Assembly: GCA_028023455.1 (NCBI GenBank) | Contig: JAQFVV010013078.1 | Location: 213,899 to 277,898, forward strand | Reading direction: 5' to 3' | Length of the DNA stretch: 64,000 bases | DNA from: Epiperipatus broadwayi | Lineage: Eukaryota > Onychophora > Udeonychophora > Euonychophora > Peripatidae | Part shown: one piece after another, positions 56,272-64,000 of the stretch | How positions within the stretch are numbered: position 1 is the first letter of the stretch | Layout of the letters: every line of letters begins with the position of its first letter | Notes under the pieces: model-generated | What the model was told of the DNA's origin: nothing | Database searches by the model: none | Seen by the model: the letters and a program-made list of their open reading frames with translations, nothing else | Program-made: the position numbers and the translations under genes

Positions 56272-59200
56272 TGTGCCAGTCAAAACATGCTTATCCATCT
56301 AACACAAGCTGGAACTCACAAAATGTACTTCAAACCCAGTCAAGCCCGAGATTTAGGTCAGGGACCAGCCTGGATTCGAACCCACTCTCCAAGCACCAGA
56401 TCTAACACCCAATGGATAACATAACAATGGTAGCACACGAGATTTAATTCTTCATCCGGCCCACTAGCAAATCGGAGAAAACAATAAGACTCATGGACTT
56501 AAACATATATATAAACAACTTAAATACTAGACATTCCACGGATAAAATCTAACATATTTAAATAATAGGGGCTTTACTAATGAATACTTATGGGCAATTA
56601 GTGAATTGGATTGATTTAATAATGAGACAGAAACTGATATATGATGAATTAAAATATATTTATTGACAATTGTTGTTGGCAAATGCACGCAGGCATTTTA
56701 TTTATAAAGTAACATTACTCTAGGCCAATAATTGATACGTTGGCTATTATTTAATTGCTCCAATATAATTTAATGGAAACAAATACCCTACTATATAACT
56801 AATCACTACATTAACTTTTACCAGTTATGCCCTTTTATAATCAGTTCGAGTGGCTCTTTTACGTAAAATCAAACCAAGTCTGGAGTGAAACTTAATACAT
56901 CTTAATTATAATAAATTTATTTTAACTATGGGCTTTTAAAGCGTCCCAGATAGCTTTAGATCGAACGGGTTTTCAAGAATGCTTCGGATCAACGCCGAAG
57001 ACTGCATATTAGGGAGGGAAGAGTTGGCTATAACGATTTTACTAATACGCTAGGCACAAGTAAAATATAATAATAAAGTGGCTCTGCGGATGGAAGAATA
57101 GTTTTAGGGTTTTTGTGACAAACAACGGTTTACCCAAGAACCGGTCGTCATGCTGCTAATGGGGAACCTTTATTTGGTTCAGAGGCGGGGGACTTACGTG
57201 CTAATCTGGCCCGTAGCTCAGACTTCGCTACTGCACTACCCATAAGAGAAGATGGGCTGGACTTACCGTGGCTCCATCTTATATATGTATAAAAAAAACA
57301 GCATAACGAGAAGATATAAATAAATAAATTCCACATCCGCCAAGCCGAAGGATATTATAAATGAAATATCACATATTAAATGAACACAAGTTTATCAGCT
57401 TGATCAAAAGAGCCAACTCTTCTGTAGCATGAGAAATATGTATATGCTACTGACGGGAATATATATACAAACTTTACTTTATCCCGTTCAATCTCTTTAG
57501 TTATCTATAACTACTAAACTTTTAAAAAGGGGGAAAAGTATATTTAATAAGGGACTTACGAATACTTAACTAAAAAAATATACTTATGATTGCACTCCAG
57601 GCTAGTTTAATCTTTAGTAACATAATAAATAAAGGTTGAAAAGCCACATTTTATATTTATATTAATTAATTTATTAAGTGAAAAAATATGAATTTGGGTT
57701 TCGAAACAGCGCACGAAATGACGCTATATAAATAATTTAAATTTATATGTTTAAAAACATATTCTATAATTAAATGCACGCCGTTTCGAAACATAGGCAT
57801 AACTAACAATAATTAAAATAAGCAAAAGAAAAGCAAAATATAACTGCAGTGATTAAATTATATAGCAAAACATTAATTAACACAGAAATTTACAAAAGTA
57901 TTTCATATTATAGAATTTAAAGATTATTTGAAAAACAATTTAGACAGTTTACACTATTGAATTAAGGAAAAATTAGCAAAAAGTATTTCATTTAAATATT
58001 ATTTCAGAAACAATTTAGCGAGAAAGTTCAATGATATGGTTAGCTAACCTGTTTTGAAGAAACAATGACTGTTCTTGAAATTTACAGAGCTCTGCGATTT
58101 TAAATATTAAAACAGTTCTCCTGTAGATGGGCTGGAGATATTCGAAACTGGAATGAAGGTGAATTCTTGGGCGGCTTATGGCATCTTTAATTTAGTTGGG
58201 AGACGATTTTTAAAATATTGTTTGTTTAGCTGGACTGAAATCGGAACGAAGGCAAATAAATTATTTTTACGGCTTATGGCATCTTCAAATTTAGTTGGTG
58301 TAAGCTTGGTTGTTCCTTTGGCATTTGATGGATTGAACTAGGCGTTCCATCACGGGAAATGCAGCAAAATTTTGCCTGACTTTAGCCAGACATGTTAAGG
58401 TTGAACAATTTTGACTTCTGATGTTAACTCTCTTCAAAAGCAAGATGGATTCTCTCTTCCCGCTTAAAATAAGGCCTATTTATATCCTTCTACTAAACTT
58501 TAACACCTTTCTGGAATTTCGTAAACCTCGGGACCAATTGACTTTTAATTAAAGCAAAATAATATAATTCAATTTCTACAACAACTGATAAAATCTCCGA
58601 GGTGTTATATTTAATTTCCTTAAAAAATGTATCAAAATATATAAACTATATAATTTGATTCATTTTCATTAATTAAATTCCTTTTCAGGTGTTATTACTT
58701 AGCAGAAGGAACGGTATTCTGATTTAATGAAAAAGTCTTTTGTTGCAAACAAAAATCAATCAGAAAACAGATTTTACTTTTTTACCCGGGTGTGTCACTA
58801 ATTGATATCTTGTTTACAAAAATTCTCATTTTTTAATTGCGAACAGATAATTCTTATTTTATAAAACTAAATAACTTTTAACATATTTGTTTATTTAAAA
58901 AAAAGCAAATTTAAAGAAAATACTTGTTTCAACTATATATGTAAAACATTAAATCAGAAAACCGTTAAATAAATTAAAGAAAACATTTACATTACTTTTA
59001 TTTAAACTTAAATATATATGAATCATTTTGCCGTTATTCCAAGGTTTAAATTATCCATCCACATACGAATATTATAGCGAATATAATTAAGAATTGACTG
59101 AAAATTAATAAAACATTTTATAATAATTTATGAGCATTTCTCCGCTATAATTTTATCAAACCTGTCTAATTATAGCGTGTTTTCGTATGTAAATGGATGA

Positions 59201-59346
59201 TGCCATTCAAGCGGCCATTGTAGCAAAGTTTTCCCGCTCGACTTATATATTACATTTTTACATTAAAAATAGGTTCGAAATTAGTTTAGACGAGTAGGTC
59301 ATTAGGTTGATGGTGAAACGGAAAGGGATTGGAGATTTCCGTTTCA
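56272..59346 (-). repeat. Right LTR-like arm, inverted
   Basis: Reverse complement of 49529-52587. It starts (plus strand) TGTGCCAGTCAAAACATG and ends GGAGATTTCCGTTTCA. Differences from the left arm include GGTAAGTCCAGCC versus GCGTTGCCAGCA near 57.26 kb and small indels near 57.30 and 57.90 kb, so the two arms have evolved apart for some time or were never identical. Confidence 0.88.
58477..58484 (-). promoter_or_regulatory. TATA box, right arm
   Basis: Mirror of 50391; minus strand GGATATAAATAGGCC. Transcription would run toward the centre. Confidence 0.6.
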
Positions 59347-59639
59347 TATCAGTAAACTTAGTAAAAAAAAACAAATAAAAAAAAAGACTTTACTTATATA
59401 AACACAGAGGTAAATTATGGTTTCTTTCAAAATATAAACTCATGGCCTAATCCTACGCTAAACCTATGGTAATACATCATAGTAGATTACACTATCATAA
59501 TACATTTAGTGCTTCTAACAATTATCAACACATATAATGAAATCATCGGTTATTAGTAAATATTTTAAACTTAAACAGATATATACCCAAACGAGTATAC
59601 ATCTTAGTCAAAAATAAAAGATATGTTTTTATATATATA

Positions 59640-59965
59640 AAATATAACGCGTGTAATATATAAAGGATATAGAGATCAAATATACAGTGTATAATATGTA
59701 TGTAAGGTATATAAATAAAGTATAACACGGATAATATATAAAGTGTATGTAGATAGAATATAAAGTGTATAATATGTATAAGGTAACATATAAAGTGTGA
59801 ATATATCTAAGGTATATAAATAAAATATAAAGTGTATAATATATGAAGTGTATAATAAAATAAAAAGTGTTAATATATCTGTATAAAAATATGAAGTGTA
59901 CAATATATAAAGTGTTAATATAGATCAAATATAGAGTGTATAATATATATATAAAAGAGTATATA
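59640..59965. repeat. Degenerate tandem repeat TATAAAGTGTATAATA
   Basis: Roughly 18-20-base units of the type AAAGTGTATAATATAT repeat more than ten times with much drift. Overlapping Tyr, Ile and Leu-rich frames on the minus strand (59543-60084) are translations of this repeat and not genes. Confidence 0.8.
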
Positions 59966-60090
59966 AAAAGATCAATCACACACGCAAAAAAAACTAACAA
60001 TTTAAATAGGATCTGGGGGTTGCTTAAAAAATAACTCCATGCCGGGATTGAAACAACATCCCAACAGATCATCATCATCATCATCGTCGG

Positions 60091-60996
60091 TTATCCATTC
60101 ATCTTCCTCTGCCCCCCGAAAAGAGGTCGTTCGGGGTGCATTGCCAGACTTCGTGCGAATTCGCTGCCTTCATAGGGTATCTCATTATGCAGCTCGAGAT
60201 CCTTTTCTTCAAACTTAGGTTCCTGTTCTGCTACATCTCTCGATTCTGGAATACATGCTGCGATAATGTTTTCTTCTTTGTCATCTATTTGACTTCTTTG
60301 TAGCAGGTTTTCTTTTATTTCATATATTTCCTCTCTGATCTCCCTTTGGGCTTCTTCACACTCTTGCAATTTGCTGTTAAATTCTGCCCCTACTTTAAAG
60401 ACCCTTTCTTTCAAACCCTTTTCTTGACATTCTACTTGTTCAACTAAAGCCTTCACTTCTTCTTTAATCACAACAAATTCCTTTCTATTTTCTTCTTGGT
60501 TTCCATGTAACATTTCTTTAACTTCTCCCCGAATTTCTTCAGACTTTTGCTGACAGCTGGATGACAATTCCTGTAGACCTTGGCACATTTCTTCCAGTCG
60601 TTTATCTCTGTCTGCCATCTCTTGTCTAATATCTCTGCTAAGGGTTTCAAATCTTTGTGACATTTTCTGATCTCTTTCCTCCATTTTCTGATCCATTTTC
60701 TCTGCATCCTGTCTAAGCTGTCTCAGCAACCAATTAAAATCCTGGCCTTCCTGCTTAATCTCCTCTACCGGTATCTGTTCAGATATTTCGGTAACTGAAT
60801 TCTCTGGCATATCAAGAGTTTTCTGTGCACACTCATCTCTATCCTGGCTCATACCATTTTCCCTTTCTATTTCTTCTGTACTGCTGTTGTACTCATTAAT
60901 TTCTCTTCCTGATCTCAACACGATACCTCCACCTTTCATCTCCATTCCTACTTCTATCTCTTCCCCACTGCTCATTACTTCTGTTTCTTTGTTCAT
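60091..60996 (-). CDS. Gag-like coiled-coil protein of LTR element 3
   Basis: 301 codons, MNKETEVMSSGEEIEVGMEM start. GGGIVLRSGREINEYNSS at 23-40 echoes MITRSGKK at the start of the ORF at 22571. Residues about 85-245 are a long, strongly charged coiled coil (DAEKMDQKMEERDQKMSQRF; KEFVVIKEEVKALVEQVE; EEAQREIREEIYEIKENLLQ). The C-terminus (GSEFARSLAMHPERPLFGGQ) runs into a G6 run. After it, the neighbouring frame stays open for about 35 acidic codons (EDEWITDDDDDD) and ends FFKQPPDPI before a stop, suggesting that the real protein continues there and that the homopolymer carries an indel or a frameshift site. No zinc knuckle, protease or RT. Role inferred from position behind a primer-binding site. 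Confidence 0.6.
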   Translation of the reverse strand: MNKETEVMSSGEEIEVGMEMKGGGIVLRSGREINEYNSSTEEIERENGMSQDRDECAQKTLDMPENSVTEISEQIPVEEIKQEGQDFNWLLRQLRQDAEKMDQKMEERDQKMSQRFETLSRDIRQEMADRDKRLEEMCQGLQELSSSCQQKSEEIRGEVKEMLHGNQEENRKEFVVIKEEVKALVEQVECQEKGLKERVFKVGAEFNSKLQECEEAQREIREEIYEIKENLLQRSQIDDKEENIIAACIPESRDVAEQEPKFEEKDLELHNEIPYEGSEFARSLAMHPERPLFGGQRKMNG

Positions 60997-61701
60997 TCTG
61001 TATACTATATAATCCTTTCAAAATTTATTTATTTATTTTTCGCACCTAATAAATATTTGATTTTTAAAACTTCTATCCTTTGAATACAGCTGTTTGCTGC
61101 TCTCCCCCTTCAAGAACGACTCTCTCACTTCCATCCCAACTCTATGCCTAACTCACTAATATATCTATAAGCTTACACCTTCATCTCGATGCCCGTCCAA
61201 AATATAATAAATTCAAAAAAAAAATTCGTGTCCCTAAATTTTTATTTTATAAAATATACGAAATTCTTTTTTTATTTAAAAAAAAAAATCCCTTCTATTT
61301 TTCTAGCTTTAATAAAATATACGAAAAATTAAAAAAAAAATCTTTTTTTTTTTTTCATCTATATATCTAAAGTATAACACATATTTTAATATTAAAGATG
61401 ACTTAATAAAATTTAACTCACCCCCGCTCTCTTCTTCCAGCTGTTTTTTTATTATATATATATACATATATATACTTAAATAGTTTTATGACCTAATTCC
61501 GTTTGACCCGTCTGCACCAATTTCAAACCTTTTAACTTTTGGTTAATTTGACGTTACTTTTATATATATATTTCTTACTCATTTTAAACCACTCCAATTC
61601 ATAAAAATACTTTGATAAAACAATGAGACCCCCCTTTTCTTTTAATCTAAATTTCTTTTCTCTGCTCCCTAATGACAAATTTATAAGAGGATGACTTATA
61701 A

Positions 61702-61726
61702 CTTGATCAATCATCCTCGGGCGCCA
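61702..61726 (-). promoter_or_regulatory. Primer binding site of LTR element 3
   Basis: Minus strand TGGCGCCCGAGGATGA is of the same general TGGCGCC form as many retroelement primer sites. GAGGATGA and TCATCCTC around it (61687-61719) form an 8-bp stem, so the site sits in a hairpin. Confidence 0.55.
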
Positions 61727-61735
61727 GTCACTAGT

Positions 61736-62250
61736 GAACAGGAAAGACACAAAATAAATTTAATAATTTTTTTTTTGCTATATACACACAAAAGTCCATA
61801 ACTCATAGGTGTTTACATCGAAGCCTCACTTGGTCGTCCAAACGCGGAAAAAAAAATCTTACATATATACATTATTCAAAAAAAAATTTGACTCAAAATC
61901 ATTAATTTTGACCAAAAGAATTATATATATACTCCATAATCTCTTCAGGGGTGGAAATGAGTTACAAGCCCCACGATTTTGGGCGTCCAAATGCGGAAAA
62001 AAAAAATGTTATCTCGTGATAATAGAAAATCAGAATGAAAAACAAGAAATTAAAAACTATGATAGTTGTCATTTAATGTGGATTTAATTAACATATTTTG
62101 TTGGAAAAGTGACAGTCTTTATAAACAAAGTGTGATGTATTAAAACAAGTTAAATTAACAAGTACCTTATCTAAAAGGTATTTGAGGGAAAGTCTTGAAT
62201 ATCAAGAAAAAAAATGTATTAGAAATAAAGAAGTACATAAACAAATATGA
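61736..62250. other. Probable LTR and 5' flank of the ASB3-like gene
   Basis: The first part may be the LTR of element 3. GTCCAAACGCGGAAAAAAAA (61.83 kb) and GTCCAAATGCGGAAAAAAAA (61.98 kb) form an imperfect duplication. An unrecognised 92-codon frame (61809-62087) crosses both. The last 150 bases may be 5' UTR of the retrocopy; no TATA box is obvious. Confidence 0.4.
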
Positions 62251-62271
62251 TTTTTAAAGAAACCTAGTGTT

Positions 62272-63876
62272 ATGAAATATGCTATGGAGTTTACAGAAGC
62301 TTGGATTGATACATGTTCAAGTTTGGGTTTACTTGCCAGATTTGGTAATGATGAGAAGCTTAAGGAAGAATTAGAAAAAGGAAAGTCAGCAACTGTAAAA
62401 GATAATCGAGGCTGGCAAGCAATTCATGAAGCTGCTGCAAGTGGTCATAATAATTGTATTGAGATTTTATTACACCATGTTCCCCAAGATTGCGAAATCA
62501 CAACTTATGAAGGAGATACTCCACTTATTTTGACTTGTAGTGGAGGTCATGTGGATTGTGCTAAAATACTTATTGCTGGTGGAGCTAATGTTAATAAATC
62601 TCGAGCCGACCAGCATTCACCTTTGTTAGCAGCTGTAAAATCTGGTAATATTGACTGTGTAAAAATCCTTATTGATGCTGGAGCTCAAGTTACATTTCAG
62701 TATTTTAACGGTTGGTCACCCTTGCATGAAGTAGCATGCCAAGGTTATATTGACATTTGTAATTTGTTGATTAATTCTGGAGCAAGTATTACTGTTAAAG
62801 ATGATTTTGGGATTACGCCATTATTTACAGCAGCTCAATATGGTAGATCAGAATGCTTGAAACTATTAATTGAGGCTGCCAAAATAAAAGATATAAGTGA
62901 TCTGGTCAACATGGCAGCTGATGATGGAGCTACCCCATTATTTATAGCATCACAAGAAAATTATAAAGATTGTTTGGATATTTTGTTACGTAATAATGCA
63001 AATCCAAACCAAACTACTATTGAAGGAATTCTTCCAATTCATGTAGCTACTCAAGTAGGAAATATCGAATGTGTTGATATTCTGCTGAAGCATACAAACA
63101 TTGATGACCTAAAAAAGAATTCTCTTAGTCCATTGTTTTTAGCTATTGACTGGCAAAAACATGAAGTTCTTCAGCATTTAATATTATCTGGATTACCTCT
63201 TAACCCTACTTCCATAGCTTATGCTGATAATTATGTTCCCATAATAAAAGTACCTTTAGAGTATGGTCATTTTATGACTCCTTTAGTATATGCAATTTTT
63301 ACTAAAGACTTTACTGCCGCAGAAATGCTTCTGGTTGCTAAAGTAAATCCCAATTCAGAAAAGAAAGAAGAACTTCCTGCTATAATACCAGCTGCTGATA
63401 GAGGTGGAATACCTTTTATAAATATGCTAATCCAATATGGTCTTAACATCAATTGGAAAAGTTCTGAAAATCTTACCTGTCCTGATATTTTATATTTCTC
63501 ACTACACAATCCTGATCTTGTTGATTTTTTAATTAAATCTGGATTAAATATTAAAAATTGTTTTGACTGTGATTGTCAAAAAGAAATTAAAAATAGAATC
63601 TCTTTATGTAAAGTTTTGTCTTTATGTAAAAAAAAGTATGATCTTGGGATTGGAATCAAAAAGTTACTTCATTTTTCAGGAAATGTTAATCTTTGTTCAA
63701 CAGCTTTATTGTATTTATCTCAACAGAAAAACTGGGATGAATTAAAAGAAGTTATTGAAAATCCTCGTTCTCTGATGCATCTTAGTCGCCTGAGCATTCT
63801 TGAACATTTGAATTCTGCACCCATACAAAAATTGCCCAATTCTTTACAATATTATCTCAAGTTTTTTGATTTATAA
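62272..63876 (+). CDS. Ankyrin repeat and SOCS box protein, ASB3-like
   Basis: 534 codons, intact and without introns. The alternative start at Met5 (MEFTEAWIDTCSSLGLLARF) matches the usual ASB3 opening; an in-frame stop at 62248 closes the frame upstream. Ankyrin repeats run from about residue 45 to 300: RGWQAIHEAAASGH, GDTPLILTCSGGH, HSPLLAAVKSGN, NGWSPLHEVACQGY, GITPLFTAAQYG, GATPLFIASQEN, GILPIHVATQVG and weaker ones to about 395. The last 35 residues form a SOCS box: SLMHLSRLSILEHL is the BC box and IQKLPNSLQYYLKF the Cul5 box. In this family ankyrin repeats bind a target and the SOCS box recruits Elongin B/C and Cullin 5 for ubiquitination. The usual BC-box Cys is Ser here and LPLP is LPNS, so ligase binding may be weakened. 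Lack of introns plus a genomic poly(A) suggests a retrocopy. Confidence 0.88.
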   Translation: MKYAMEFTEAWIDTCSSLGLLARFGNDEKLKEELEKGKSATVKDNRGWQAIHEAAASGHNNCIEILLHHVPQDCEITTYEGDTPLILTCSGGHVDCAKILIAGGANVNKSRADQHSPLLAAVKSGNIDCVKILIDAGAQVTFQYFNGWSPLHEVACQGYIDICNLLINSGASITVKDDFGITPLFTAAQYGRSECLKLLIEAAKIKDISDLVNMAADDGATPLFIASQENYKDCLDILLRNNANPNQTTIEGILPIHVATQVGNIECVDILLKHTNIDDLKKNSLSPLFLAIDWQKHEVLQHLILSGLPLNPTSIAYADNYVPIIKVPLEYGHFMTPLVYAIFTKDFTAAEMLLVAKVNPNSEKKEELPAIIPAADRGGIPFINMLIQYGLNINWKSSENLTCPDILYFSLHNPDLVDFLIKSGLNIKNCFDCDCQKEIKNRISLCKVLSLCKKKYDLGIGIKKLLHFSGNVNLCSTALLYLSQQKNWDELKEVIENPRSLMHLSRLSILEHLNSAPIQKLPNSLQYYLKFFDL

Positions 63877-63961
63877 CATTAAAAGTTTGTTGAAAAGATT
63901 ATTTTTAATTCTTAAAGTTTAACAATTAAACTGAACTGTAAATATGTATTTTATTTCAATG

Positions 63962-63967
63962 AATAAA
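63962..63967 (+). terminator. Polyadenylation signal and genomic poly(A)
   Basis: AATAAA lies 86 bases after the stop codon of the ASB3-like gene. An unbroken A run starts at 63986, 18 bases after the signal, and reaches the window end (15 or more A). This distance equals that of an mRNA cleavage site, the hallmark of a reverse-transcribed mRNA. Confidence 0.8.
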
Positions 63968-64000
63968 AAAATAATAATGCATTTTAAAAAAAAAAAAAAA

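Larger units (their letters stand above)
49529..59346. mobile_element. 9.8-kb element with two inverted 3.06-kb LTR-like arms
   Basis: 49529-52587 and 56272-59346 are reverse complements along about 3.06 kb with scattered substitutions and small indels. Each arm starts TGAAACGGAAAT at the outside and ends GGCACA at the inside, so each has the TG...CA form of an LTR. Each has a TATA box and an AATAAA in the inward direction. The 3.7-kb centre holds one gag-like/integrase-tail ORF. An ordinary LTR element would have direct, not inverted, copies. Only TAT is shared by the outer flanks. A DNA transposon with very long inverted ends is the alternative; no transposase is seen. Confidence 0.85.
59347..61735 (-). 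mobile_element. Remains of LTR element 3 (minus strand)
   Basis: A primer-binding-site-like TGGCGCCCGAGGATGATTGA begins at 61726 and reads leftward, followed about 0.7 kb later by a gag-like ORF (60996-60091), a short frame-shifted tail and then tandem AT repeats. The LTR should lie to the right of 61727, but I could not find a second copy of it in the window. The left side ends at the inverted-arm element. It is probably truncated or its other LTR is lost. Confidence 0.55.

Noticed and set aside
49529-59346. Polinton/Maverick or other large DNA transposon
   Set aside because: No polymerase, retroviral-like full integrase, ATPase or capsid gene is visible and the 9.8 kb are mostly arms.
59543-60084. 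Tyr/Ile/Leu-rich 'membrane protein' ORFs on the minus strand
   Set aside because: They translate a degenerate TATAAAGTGTATAATA tandem repeat and overlap in several frames.
61809-62087. 92-codon ORF upstream of the ASB3-like gene
   Set aside because: Low-complexity Lys-rich sequence spanning two imperfect duplicates, without motif or homology that I recognise.

Overview
The window looks like a repeat-dominated, AT-rich nuclear genome of an invertebrate animal. No bacterial operons, rRNA genes or functional tRNA genes are visible. The only gene that looks like a host gene, at the extreme right end, is an ankyrin-repeat protein of the ASB (ankyrin plus SOCS box) family, which is animal-specific. 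The tRNA-derived SINEs, APE-type LINEs, Penelope-like elements with GIY-YIG endonuclease domains and Ty3/gypsy-type LTR elements also fit a metazoan. A low-GC arthropod such as a chelicerate, a cnidarian or another invertebrate would all be compatible; the sequence does not settle the phylum.

Layout. 0-20 kb: long AT-rich stretches without genes, carrying decayed LINE copies (about 2.0-4.1, 6.6-7.0, 10.5-13.3 and 18.6-20.2 kb), short tRNA-derived SINEs, and hairpin or foldback MITE-like elements. 20.27-27.36 kb: an LTR element with roughly 1.94-kb LTRs, primer-binding site, polypurine tract and a TATAT target duplication, inserted in the left arm of an older foldback element. 28-35 kb: SINEs, a 0.6-kb foldback and (TA)n palindromes. 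35.2-40.35 kb: a nest of Penelope-like elements (PLEs) containing three different GIY-YIG domains, one RT, and a near-perfect inverted repeat with arms of about 980 bp. 40.71-43.93 kb: a young gypsy element on the minus strand (gag plus protease, most of pol deleted), TSD ATAAC. 49.53-59.35 kb: a 9.8-kb structure whose two 3.06-kb arms look like LTRs (TG...CA, TATA box, AATAAA) but are inverted relative to each other, around a small gag-like gene. 59.35-61.74 kb: remains of another minus-strand LTR element with a coiled-coil gag-like gene. 62.27-64.0 kb: an intronless, intact ASB3-like gene ending in a genomic poly(A) run just downstream of AATAAA, which suggests a retrocopy.

How the parts relate. 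Almost everything here is selfish DNA nested in other selfish DNA. All four LTR-type elements lack an RT core, yet three or four keep a gag-like N-terminal protein and a scrap of the integrase C-terminus. That is the pattern expected of non-autonomous elements mobilised in trans. LINE machinery is the likely source of the SINE insertions and of the ASB3-like retrocopy. All identifications are from reading motifs; no database search was possible.
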